Shown here: positions 1-6,716 of the stretch, one piece after another | How positions within the stretch are numbered: position 1 is the stretch's first letter | Layout: each line of letters opens with the position of its first letter | Assembly (NCBI GenBank): GCA_937876395.1 | Contig: CALEIM010000105.1 | Coordinates: 1-39,078, forward strand | Reading direction: 5' to 3' | DNA length: 39,078 bases | DNA from: an uncultured Wenzhouxiangella sp. | Lineage (GTDB): Bacteria; Pseudomonadota; Gammaproteobacteria; Xanthomonadales; Wenzhouxiangellaceae | Translations under genes and position numbers: made by a program | Notes under the pieces: generated by a model | What the model was told of the DNA's origin: nothing | The model's database searches: none | What the model saw: the letters and a program-made list of their open reading frames with translations, nothing else

Positions 1-2420
1 TTGACCGCATAAATTTCGCTGCCGTCCAGACCCAGCGTCTTTCGGCTGGTGCCCTCTTCAAAGGTGAGCGGCAAAACGCCCATGCCGACCAGATTGGTGC
101 GATGGATGCGTTCGAAACCTTCGGCAACGATGGCTTCGACACCGGCCAGGCGCACGCCCTTGGCGGCCCAGTCACGCGAGGAGCCCTGGCCGTAATCGGC
201 CCCGGCAATGATGATCAGCGGCTGTTTGCGCTGCATATAAGTTTCGATGGCTTCCCACATGCGCATCACCCGGCCTTCGGGTTCAAGGCGGGTCAGCGAG
301 CCCTGCTTTACTTCGCCGTCGACAACCGCCATTTCATTGATCAGCTTCGGGTTGGCGAAGGTCGCCCGCTGGGCGGTCAGATGATCGCCACGGTGGGTGG
401 CGTAGGAATTGAAGTCCTCTTCCGGCAGACCCATGCTGGCCAGGTATTCGCCGGCGGCGCTGTCGGCCAGAATCGCGTTCGACGGCGAGAGGTGATCGGT
501 GGTGATGTTGTCACCTAGCACCGCCAGCGGACGCATATTGCTCAGGCCCGGCCGGTCGGCAAAGCTGCCTTCCCAGTACGGCGGGCGGCGAATATAGGTG
601 CTTTGCTCGCGCCAGGCATAGAGCGGCTCGACCCGCTTGATGCGCTTGAACGGCTGGGCAAACATCGGCTCATAGACCCGGCGAAAATGTTCGGGCTTGA
701 CCTTGGAGGCGACGATGGCGTCAATCTCGGCGTCATCGGGCCACAGATCGCTGAGCCGTACCGGTCGGCCTTCGGCATCGTGGCCGAGCACATCACGTTC
801 GATGTCGAAGCGAATCGTCCCGGCAATCGCATAGGCCACGACCAGCGCCGGCGAGGCCAGAAAGGCCTGCTTGGCGTAAGGATGAATGCGGCCATCGAAG
901 TTGCGGTTGCCCGACAGCACCGCCACGGAATACAGATCGCGGTCGATGATTTCCTGCTGGATGTCCGGGTCCAGCGCGCCGCTCATGCCGTTGCAGGTGG
1001 TGCAGGCAAAGGCGACGATGCCGAAGCCGAGCTGTTCGAGTTCACCCAGCAGGCCGGCCTCTTCAAGATACAGACGCACGGCCACCGAGCCCGGCGCAAA
1101 GGATGATTTCACCCACGGCTGGCGGGTCAGACCCAGCTCGTTGGCTTTTTTGGCCAGCAGTGCCGCGGCAATGACGTTGCGCGGATTGGAGGTGTTGGTG
1201 CAGCTTGTGATGGCGGCAATGATAACGGCGCCATCAGGCATCGAGCCGTCGTCCGGAATGTCCGGCCCGGTGGCAATGCCGGTGTCGGCCAGGGCCGCGG
1301 TCGCGACACGCTTGTGCGGGTTGGACGGCCCGGCGATGTTCCGGCCCACGCCGGACAGATCAAATTTCAGCACGCGCTCGTATTCGGCATCGGCCAGTGA
1401 ATCAGCCCACAGGCCCACATGCCGGGCATAGTCTTCGACCAGACGCACGCGGCCGGGCTCGCGGCCGGTAAGCGTAAGGTAGTCGATGGTCTGCTCGTCA
1501 ACCGGGAACATGGCAGCGGTGGCGCCGTATTCCGGGGTCATATTGGAAATCGTCGCCCGATCGCCGACAGTCAGCGCGCTGGCACCTTCGCCGAAAAACT
1601 CCAGCCAGGCGCCGACCACGCGCTGCTCACGCAAGAATTCAGTCAAGGCCAGCACGATGTCGGTGGCGGTAATCCCCGGCTGCGGCCGACCACTGAGCTC
1701 AACGCCGACGATATCGGGCAGGCGCATATAGGACGCCCGACCCAGCATCACGCTTTCGGCCTCCAGACCGCCGACGCCAATCGCGATCACGCCCAGGGCG
1801 CAAACGTGCGGCGTGTGCGAATCCGTGCCCACCAGGGTATCGGGAAACGCCACGCCATCGCGGACTTCAACCACCGTGCACATCCGCTCCAGGTTGATCT
1901 GGTGCATGATGCCGTTGCCCGGCGGAATCACGTCCACATTGTCGAACGCTTCCTTCGTCCAGTTGATGAAGTGAAAGCGATCCACGTTGCGCCGCTCCTC
2001 GATGGCGCGGTTTTTCTCAAACGCATCCGGATCAAAGCCGGCGTGCTCGACGGCCAGCGAATGGTCAACAATCAACTGAGTCGGCACCACCGGATTGACC
2101 TGGGCCGGATCACCGCCCTGTTCGGCAATGGCGTCGCGCAGACCGGCCAGATCGACCAGCGCCGTCTGGCCAAGAATATCGTGGCAGACCACGCGCGCCG
2201 GAAACCAGGGAAAATCGCGCTCACGCTTGCGCGCGATGATCTGATCCAGCGAGGCCGCCAGCTCATCGGCGGGGCAGCGCCTGAGCAGGTTCTCGGCAAG
2301 CACCCGCGAAACGTAGGGCAGCCTGGCCCAGGCACCCGGCGAGCGCTCCTCGACCGCCGCACGCGCGTCAAAATAGTCCAGTTCAGTGCCCGGCAGACGC
2401 CGGCGGTAGCGGTTGCTCAT
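1..2420 (-). CDS. acnD: Fe/S-dependent 2-methylcitrate dehydratase AcnD (3' end beyond window)
   Basis: Aconitase-family enzyme that dehydrates 2-methylcitrate to a 2-methylaconitate isomer in the cytosolic 2-methylcitrate cycle of propionate breakdown; in this variant PrpF isomerises the product. About 806 residues are present; the family is about 865 long, so roughly the last 60 are off the left edge. Visible marks are an N-terminus of the AcnD type (LPGTxLDYFDARAAVE), RVVCHDILGQTALVDLA, VGTDSHTPH, and the cluster cysteines in AITSCTNTSNP and AFACTTCNGMSG. The swivel domain carries GADYGQGSSRDWAAKGV. The near-identity of these segments to AcnD as I remember it separates it from ordinary AcnA. 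The start is ATG at 2418-2420, with no clear ribosome binding site. Partner genes prpB, prpC and prpF are not in view; prpD lies at 6717-8171. Confidence 0.93.
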   Translation of the reverse strand, partial: MSNRYRRRLPGTELDYFDARAAVEERSPGAWARLPYVSRVLAENLLRRCPADELAASLDQIIARKRERDFPWFPARVVCHDILGQTALVDLAGLRDAIAEQGGDPAQVNPVVPTQLIVDHSLAVEHAGFDPDAFEKNRAIEERRNVDRFHFINWTKEAFDNVDVIPPGNGIMHQINLERMCTVVEVRDGVAFPDTLVGTDSHTPHVCALGVIAIGVGGLEAESVMLGRASYMRLPDIVGVELSGRPQPGITATDIVLALTEFLREQRVVGAWLEFFGEGASALTVGDRATISNMTPEYGATAAMFPVDEQTIDYLTLTGREPGRVRLVEDYARHVGLWADSLADAEYERVLKFDLSGVGRNIAGPSNPHKRVATAALADTGIATGPDIPDDGSMPDGAVIIAAITSCTNTSNPRNVIAAALLAKKANELGLTRQPWVKSSFAPGSVAVRLYLEEAGLLGELEQLGFGIVAFACTTCNGMSGALDPDIQQEIIDRDLYSVAVLSGNRNFDGRIHPYAKQAFLASPALVVAYAIAGTIRFDIERDVLGHDAEGRPVRLSDLWPDDAEIDAIVASKVKPEHFRRVYEPMFAQPFKRIKRVEPLYAWREQSTYIRRPPYWEGSFADRPGLSNMRPLAVLGDNITTDHLSPSNAILADSAAGEYLASMGLPEEDFNSYATHRGDHLTAQRATFANPKLINEMAVVDGEVKQGSLTRLEPEGRVMRMWEAIETYMQRKQPLIIIAGADYGQGSSRDWAAKGVRLAGVEAIVAEGFERIHRTNLVGMGVLPLTFEEGTSRKTLGLDGSEIYAV

Positions 2421-2825
2421 GGAATTAACCCGGTTGAGAAGTCAACCCGCCATGATAACCGTTCCGCGTTTTTGGCGCTAAATGCAGGTATGAAATCGTG
2501 CTTTTCTATACAAATCTGAAATTCAAATGCCTAATCTTCCGTACCGACATTTCCAGCTCTAAACACGCGCCAGCGAGCCACCTCCTTCCTGACTGCTTCA
2601 ATCAACTCAGCGTGCGTCATGTTTTCAAAATGTTAGTGCATCATCTGTTCTGTAATTTCGGTGACCTTGGATTGAGGTAGGTCACCGGCTTATCCTTTCG
2701 TCGGAGTTTTCAACGACACAGAGGAAAAGGAATCAACCGATGACCTGCCGAGCAGAGGATAACGCGCTTGAGCAGGTTTTGAACTACTGGCCGATGAGGG
2801 CTTTGACGGCATGGGCCACGCGAGT
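2421..2825. other. Intergenic stretch upstream of acnD with two tiny open frames
   Basis: About 400 bases with no recognisable gene. By eye it is less GC-rich than its surroundings. On the minus strand 2531-2620 reads as a 29-residue frame starting MTHAELIEAVRKEVARW, mostly helical and charged, closed upstream by an in-frame stop. On the plus strand 2740-2838 reads as a 32-residue frame starting MTCRAEDNALEQVLNYW, preceded by an AGAGGAAAAGGA ribosome-binding-like stretch and ending inside vapC. I recognise neither. They may be small proteins or scraps left by insertion of the neighbouring toxin-antitoxin genes. Confidence 0.3.
2432..2447. promoter_or_regulatory. Perfect 16-bp palindrome just upstream of acnD
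   Basis: The arms GGTTGA and TCAACC are separated by GAAG, 12 to 27 bases before the acnD start codon. On the minus strand a TATCAT (-10-like; plus-strand ATGATA at 2452-2457) lies just upstream, so the palindrome would fall near the start of the transcript. It could be an operator for a propionate-responsive regulator or an mRNA hairpin. No regulator gene for it is in the window. Confidence 0.35.
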
Positions 2826-3281
2826 CTATTGGTCGTGAACCTTGGCCAAATTGTCGTCAATCGGGTTGATCAGGCGAGCAAAGCCGAACGCCTGAAAATC
2901 GCCCGTGTTGCGGGTGGCGAAATCGGTCACCCCGTGATGGCGCAGGGTCAGGGCGATACGGGCATCGAAAACGAAACGGCGGGCGATGTCGGGGCGTTGG
3001 GCAATGGTCCACACCGAATCCATCACCGGCGCACTCTCGATCACAGCCCAGCGGGGATTGTTGCGCCAGGCCAGGCAAACCTCGGCCGCATCGGGTGCAT
3101 TCAGGGGTTTGGAAAGCACGGCCGGATTGCGCAGCAATTGGTATAACTCCACCAGCACCAGCTCGCAGATCGCGACATCACTGCGTGCAGCACAATCGTC
3201 GATGAACGCGCGGGCCGCCGCGTGCTCCGGACAATCCCGATTGTGCGCATAGAGCAGGAGGTTGGTATCGATCGACAGCAC
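2826..3281 (-). CDS. vapC: Type II toxin VapC, PIN-domain ribonuclease
   Basis: A 151-residue single PIN domain, the normal VapC length, expected to cut RNA with a metal-bound acidic cluster and to be held inactive by the antitoxin encoded just upstream. The acidic residues are visible: D5 in SIDTNLLLYAHN, E45 in LVLVELYQLL, D106 in VFDARIA and D128 in TRNTGDF, so the nuclease site looks intact. The start is GTG at 3279-3281, because the family motif SIDTN begins three codons later and no ATG is nearby. The gene follows vapB after a 14-base gap and is almost certainly co-transcribed with it. Which RNA it cuts cannot be read from sequence. Confidence 0.88.
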   Translation of the reverse strand: MLSIDTNLLLYAHNRDCPEHAAARAFIDDCAARSDVAICELVLVELYQLLRNPAVLSKPLNAPDAAEVCLAWRNNPRWAVIESAPVMDSVWTIAQRPDIARRFVFDARIALTLRHHGVTDFATRNTGDFQAFGFARLINPIDDNLAKVHDQ

Positions 3282-3295
3282 CAGCTCAGTCCCGA

Positions 3296-3523
3296 TCAGC
3301 CGTTGGCCAGTTCGCGCCAGTCCTGCTGCTGGGCCTTGAATTCACCCAGACTGGCCGGCGCCGGCGGTTGCCAGGGCTGATCGTTCGACCGCGGCGGGTA
3401 AACCCGGCGCATGTGCTCCAGCCCGCGGCGCAGCACTTCGGCCAGGCTGATTTCCTGCTCGGCGGCAATCCGCTTGGCTTCACGATAAAGCTCGTCAGGC
3501 AACTGAATCTGGGTTCGGACCAT
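3296..3523 (-). CDS. vapB: VapB-type ribbon-helix-helix antitoxin
   Basis: A 75-residue antitoxin. Residues 1-40 have the ribbon-helix-helix pattern: a short strand (RTQIQLP), then DELYREAKRIAAEQ and SLAEVLRRGLEHM as helices. The proline-rich remainder would wrap and block the PIN toxin. It sits directly before vapC and, as in this family, should repress its own promoter together with the toxin. The start is ATG at 3521-3523. There is no recognisable ribosome binding site, and the likely -10 element is only 7 bases upstream, so the mRNA may be nearly leaderless. Confidence 0.85.
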   Translation of the reverse strand: MVRTQIQLPDELYREAKRIAAEQEISLAEVLRRGLEHMRRVYPPRSNDQPWQPPAPASLGEFKAQQQDWRELANG

Positions 3524-3530
3524 GATGCGA

Positions 3531-3559
3531 AAATTACATCAATACATATTTAATGTCAA
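3531..3559 (-). promoter_or_regulatory. vapBC promoter with overlapping inverted repeat
   Basis: On the minus strand a consensus TTGACA (3554-3559) is followed after 17 bases by TAATTT (3531-3536). An inverted repeat ACATNAA-N7-TTNATGT spans 3536-3556 and fills the whole spacer, as expected for an autoregulatory operator bound by a ribbon-helix-helix dimer pair. The element and its spacing are seen directly; binding is inferred from the family. Confidence 0.6.
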
Positions 3560-3595
3560 CGTGTAGCCAATCATCCACCCCAGAAACTCGAAAAT

Positions 3596-3619
3596 AGGTA
3601 AAGCCGGATTTGCTTACCT
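3596..3619. repeat. Inverted repeat between vapBC and the ImmA gene
   Basis: The arms AGGTAAAGC (3596-3604) and GCTTACCT (3612-3619) match at eight paired positions with one bulged base, around a 7-base loop. It lies in the roughly 240-base divergent region between vapB and the XRE-ImmA gene. It may be an operator for the XRE regulator or a simple hairpin; no T-run follows it. Confidence 0.35.
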
Positions 3620-3715
3620 GTAAATATCACTGAAAGATTTTCTAATTCAGTAAGTTAGCCACTTCAAATAGCGTCATGCAAAGCGCTCGATAGCCTTAGC
3701 GCCTAACAAGTCTCA

Positions 3716-3744
3716 TTGCATTCTGGCTCGCCGCAAGATAATAT
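3716..3744 (+). promoter_or_regulatory. Candidate promoter of the XRE-ImmA gene
   Basis: TTGCAT (3716-3721) and TAATAT (3739-3744) are separated by 17 bases and lie 23 bases before the ATG. Neither hexamer is perfect, but spacing and location are right, and a GGGAGG ribosome binding site follows. Confidence 0.45.
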
Positions 3745-3766
3745 TGCATGGACCGGGAGGGCAGGC

Positions 3767-4873
3767 ATGGACACAAGTCGAATTCGTAGACGGATTGCCG
3801 CGTTGCGCGAGCGCGCCGGCATGAACCAGGTCGATCTCGCCCGCGCCTTGGGGGTGAAGGATCGGCAGATTATTTCCAATATCGAAACCGGCGAACGCAA
3901 GGTTTCGGCCGAAGAACTGGTACGCCTGGCGGAGATTTTTGACGTCGAATTGGCGGCCTTTTCCGACCCGTATCGGCTTGTCGATGAGGCCAGCTTCTCA
4001 TGGCGTCGCAACGGGGTTCCGGATCCCAGCATTCACGCGTTCGAGAACCAGGCAGGGCGTTGGCTGGCGCTTTATCGACACTTGAGCCGCACAGCCGGCG
4101 AACCCGTCCATTCCCTGGTCCCCAAGCTGGACCTGGCCGAAAAGAGCCGTTTCGAGGACGCGGCCAGCGAAGGCGAATCGATTGCTGCCCAGTTCGATCT
4201 TGTCGCCGTGCCGGCACACACGCTGGAACACGCACTCAACGAGAAGCTCAATGTACTGGTGTTGCAGGTTGACGCGCCGGATGGCATTTCCGGTGCCGCC
4301 TGCCGTCTCGGCGGGTTGAACTTTGTGCTCGTCAACCGCAGTGAACCTCCTGCCCGGCGTGCTTTCAATCTGGCCCATGAACTGTTCCACCTGGCCACCT
4401 GGGAGCAAATGCCGCCGGCGCATATCGAGAGCGTGCGCGTGCACATCAATGGCACCCCTCGTCCTGAACAACTGGCCAATGCCTTTGCCAGCGGCCTGCT
4501 GATGCCACGCAAGTCCATGGAAACACTGATCCAGCAGCACCCGACGCCCGAAGCGGCCAAGCGCACTGCCTGGATCAGGACTTTGGCCAATGCGATGGGC
4601 GTCAGCGGGCAGGCCATGAAGTGGCGCCTGGTCGATCTGGGCTATCTGCCCCGCGCTCAAGCACAACGAATCGACGATGAGAGCCTGCGTCAGACCCACG
4701 ACGCCACTGCGCACGAGCCACTCTTCAGCCCGCGTTTCGTCGAACGCCTGCGCTGGGGCCTGGACGAGGGGCGCCTGACCGTTCGCCGGGCAGCCGAACT
4801 GATGGGCATGACCGTTGATGCCCTGCACTCCCTGTTCGTAGACCATGACATACCGGTGCCGTTTGACCTATAG
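3767..4873 (+). CDS. XRE-family regulator with ImmA/IrrE metallopeptidase domain
   Basis: A 368-residue two-domain protein. Residues 4-62 form a Cro/C1-type helix-turn-helix (GMNQVDLARALGVKDRQIISNIETGERKVSAEELVRLAEIF). Around 150-250 is the ImmA/IrrE zinc peptidase domain, with HELFH at 204-208 and the later EQLANAFASGLLMP, whose glutamate is the likely third zinc ligand. The C-terminal 110 residues are helical and end in a second helix-turn-helix-like stretch. Proteins of this build cleave or regulate repressors and toxins, and many are paired with a PIN-domain partner encoded directly downstream. That partner is present here (4882) but broken. The start is ATG 3767, since GGGAGG lies 6-11 bases before it; an in-frame upstream ATG at 3716 falls inside the predicted promoter. 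Confidence 0.85.
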   Translation: MDTSRIRRRIAALRERAGMNQVDLARALGVKDRQIISNIETGERKVSAEELVRLAEIFDVELAAFSDPYRLVDEASFSWRRNGVPDPSIHAFENQAGRWLALYRHLSRTAGEPVHSLVPKLDLAEKSRFEDAASEGESIAAQFDLVAVPAHTLEHALNEKLNVLVLQVDAPDGISGAACRLGGLNFVLVNRSEPPARRAFNLAHELFHLATWEQMPPAHIESVRVHINGTPRPEQLANAFASGLLMPRKSMETLIQQHPTPEAAKRTAWIRTLANAMGVSGQAMKWRLVDLGYLPRAQAQRIDDESLRQTHDATAHEPLFSPRFVERLRWGLDEGRLTVRRAAELMGMTVDALHSLFVDHDIPVPFDL

Positions 4874-4881
4874 TCATTGGC

Positions 4882-5202
4882 ATGGCGCTGCAGCGAGGGG
4901 ATATGATCCTGGTCGACACGAACGTGATCATCGAGGCCCACCGGGTCCAATGCTGGACCGGCATGGCCGCTCAGTTTCGTCTCGTCACGGTAGTGGAAGT
5001 CTTCAAAGAAACTCAAACTGGTCATCAGAACCGCGCAGAAGAACAGAATATCGACCCTGACCTGCTCCGGCAACAGCTTTGCCAGATTGCCAAAGTCAGC
5101 AAGACACAACTGGCCGCCATTGATATCGACTTCCCGGATCACGGGCTGGATGCCGGGGAGCATCACTTGGTGGCCTTTTTCACGGAACGGAAAAGGACGT
5201 GA
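4882..5202 (+). pseudogene. Truncated PIN-domain protein, partner of the ImmA-type gene
   Basis: The frame begins 8 bases after the XRE-ImmA stop. Residues 8-19 (MILVDTNVIIEA) carry the first PIN aspartate (D12), E39 in VVEVFKE is the second acidic residue, and GLDAGEHHLVAF (88-99) matches the third conserved segment. Full members continue for about 30-50 residues with a last acidic residue and helices. Here the frame stops after FTERKRT, and the following bases encode an unrelated sequence. I infer a gene cut by a deletion or recombination rather than a sequencing frameshift, because no PIN ending can be found in the other two frames. The true start may be ATG 4903 (MILVDTN), which has AGGGG close before it. 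Confidence 0.6.
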
Positions 5203-5447
5203 AAGTCTCCATTGTCGACCCACACGGCCACCACCTGGGTGATTCGTTGGGCAAACTGCGCGGCCTGGCCGCTTTCGCGGTCGAGTATGGCGAGGCGTTT
5301 CACCGGGTTGAGGCTGTTGCAAAAACAGAAGATGGCACATTGAAAGTGCTGGATCTCAAAGAACCGTCTGTGCGGAAAGCCTTGGCGACGGCAATCGATG
5401 CCAAGACACTGTATGCAAGTGCCGTGGCCGGCGGCTACTTGCCTTAA
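5199..5447 (+). pseudogene. C-terminal remnant resembling a type III restriction/DEAD-box helicase
   Basis: An 82-residue frame that opens with GTG overlapping the preceding stop by 4 bases (GTGA). The sequence KVSIVDPHGHHLGD, LRGLAAFAVEYGEAFHRVEAV, KVLDLKEPSVRKALA, DAKTLYASAVAGGYLP resembles, from memory, the last 80 residues of large DEAD/DEAH helicases of the type III restriction subunit kind. Nothing of the ATPase domains remains. The frame stays open upstream to about 5157. I read it as the tail of a lost restriction or defence gene joined to the broken PIN gene. The alternative is a small stand-alone protein translationally coupled to the PIN frame. The family assignment is moderately sure; the pseudogene status is an inference. 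Confidence 0.5.
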
Positions 5448-5603
5448 GGAACCTCGGATCACCGCGTATGCGTGATCTCCCACATTGCCCCATACTCGAA
5501 TCGCGGGGTGCGGTCAGGTACGGCTCCGGCAAGGCCATGCTGTACCGGCAGCCGGCTTGGGGTACAGTTGACGGTTTGGCCCATTGGACTGGACGGAAAC
5601 ACC

Positions 5604-6617
5604 ATGCGAATCGGCACGACCCTGACCCGTTATATCATCCGCAATCAGCGGGAAGTTGAAGGCGCCAGCGGGATTTTTACCGGCCTTCTCAACGACATCT
5701 GTGTGGCCTGCAAGAAGATTTCCGACCTGGTCAACAAGGGTGCCCTGGTCAACGTGCTCGGCAGTGCGCAGAGCGAGAATGTCCAGGGCGAGGAGCAGAA
5801 GAAGCTCGACATCATTTCCAACGAGGTCATGATCGAGGCGCTGGAACACAACGGCCATCTGGCCGCACTGGCCTCCGAGGAGATGGAAGGCATTTACCCG
5901 ATGAAAGGGGCGTTGCGCGGGCGCTATCTGCTGCTGTGCGATCCGCTGGATGGTTCGTCAAACATTGATGTCAACGTCTCGGTCGGTACGATTTTTTCGA
6001 TTCTGCGCGCGCCCGAGGGAATAGATGCGCCGGCGGAAGCCGATTTTCTGCGCCCGGGCACGGAGCAGATTGCCGCCGGCTACTGCCTTTACGGTCCGTC
6101 GACGATGATGGTGCTGACCGTCGGCGACGGGGTGAGCATGTTCACTCTGGATCGCGATTTCGGCGAGTTTCTGTTGACCCGCGACAATGTCCGCATCCCC
6201 GAAGACACCGGGGAGTTTGCCATCAACGCCTCGTACCAGCGTCACTGGGATGAGCCGGTCCGACGCTATATTCAGGAGTGCCTGGCCGGTGTGGACGGCC
6301 CGCGCGGCAAAAATTTCAATATGCGCTGGGTGGCCTCGATGGTGGCCGAGGTGCATCGCATTCTCAGTCGCGGCGGCGTTTTTCTCTATCCCTGTGACCG
6401 CAGCATCCGCGCCCGCGGCCAGGCCGGCAAGCTGCGCTTGATGTATGAGGCCAATCCGATGGCCATGATTGTCGAGCAGGCCGGCGGCGCGGCCAGCGAT
6501 GGCCATCAGAGAATCATGGAGATTGAGCCGCAGGAGCTGCATCAGCGCGTGCCGGTGATTCTTGGTTCACGCAATGAGGTTGAGCGTCTGGCTTCCTATC
6601 ACGCCGGCGGGGATTGA
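5604..6617 (+). CDS. fbp: Fructose-1,6-bisphosphatase class I
   Basis: A 337-residue cytosolic enzyme that removes the 1-phosphate from fructose 1,6-bisphosphate in gluconeogenesis, with the usual length for bacterial class I enzymes. Visible marks are the metal-binding SEEME (91-95), DPLDGSSNID (113-122), the substrate-binding NFNMRWVASMVAEVHR and GGVFLYPCD, and KLRLMYEANPMAMIVEQAGG near the end. The frame is open to 5472, but conserved sequence begins at ATG 5604 (MRIGTTLTRYI), preceded by GGACGGA, so the earlier part is leader. It is transcribed towards prpD. Lying between acnD and prpD it fits growth on propionate or other gluconeogenic carbon, though that link is inferred from position only. 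Confidence 0.95.
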   Translation: MRIGTTLTRYIIRNQREVEGASGIFTGLLNDICVACKKISDLVNKGALVNVLGSAQSENVQGEEQKKLDIISNEVMIEALEHNGHLAALASEEMEGIYPMKGALRGRYLLLCDPLDGSSNIDVNVSVGTIFSILRAPEGIDAPAEADFLRPGTEQIAAGYCLYGPSTMMVLTVGDGVSMFTLDRDFGEFLLTRDNVRIPEDTGEFAINASYQRHWDEPVRRYIQECLAGVDGPRGKNFNMRWVASMVAEVHRILSRGGVFLYPCDRSIRARGQAGKLRLMYEANPMAMIVEQAGGAASDGHQRIMEIEPQELHQRVPVILGSRNEVERLASYHAGGD

Positions 6618-6657
6618 TTGACCGCCAGCGCCTGTGTTCGGCCCGGAGCATAGGGAC

Positions 6658-6695
6658 GGCCCGGCGGAGATGGATTCGGCATGGTCCATCGGGCC
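6658..6695. terminator. Possible hairpin between convergent fbp and prpD
   Basis: GATGGA (6669-6674) pairs with TCCATC (6685-6690), and outer GGCCC (6658-6662) with GGGCC (6691-6695), leaving a 6-base bulge. No T-run follows on either strand, so this is only a weak candidate for the shared 3' region of the two convergent genes. Confidence 0.25.
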
Positions 6696-6716
6696 TTGTG
6701 CTTATCGGATCCTGCT

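Noticed and set aside
603..2519. Long plus-strand open frames antisense to acnD (for example 1419-2519)
   Set aside because: They mirror acnD codons, show no family features, and acnD is unmistakable on the other strand. GC-rich genes routinely leave such open antisense frames.
3716..3766. Upstream ATG extension of the XRE-ImmA protein
   Set aside because: The extra 17 residues overlap the predicted promoter and resemble nothing, while ATG 3767 has GGGAGG properly spaced.
5457..5477. Hairpin GATCAC/GTGATC after the helicase-like remnant
   Set aside because: Only a 6-bp stem with a 9-base loop and no T-run, so too weak to call a terminator.
5472..5603. 44-residue N-terminal extension of fructose-1,6-bisphosphatase
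   Set aside because: Conserved sequence begins at ATG 5604, which gives the normal family length; the upstream frame is leader sequence.
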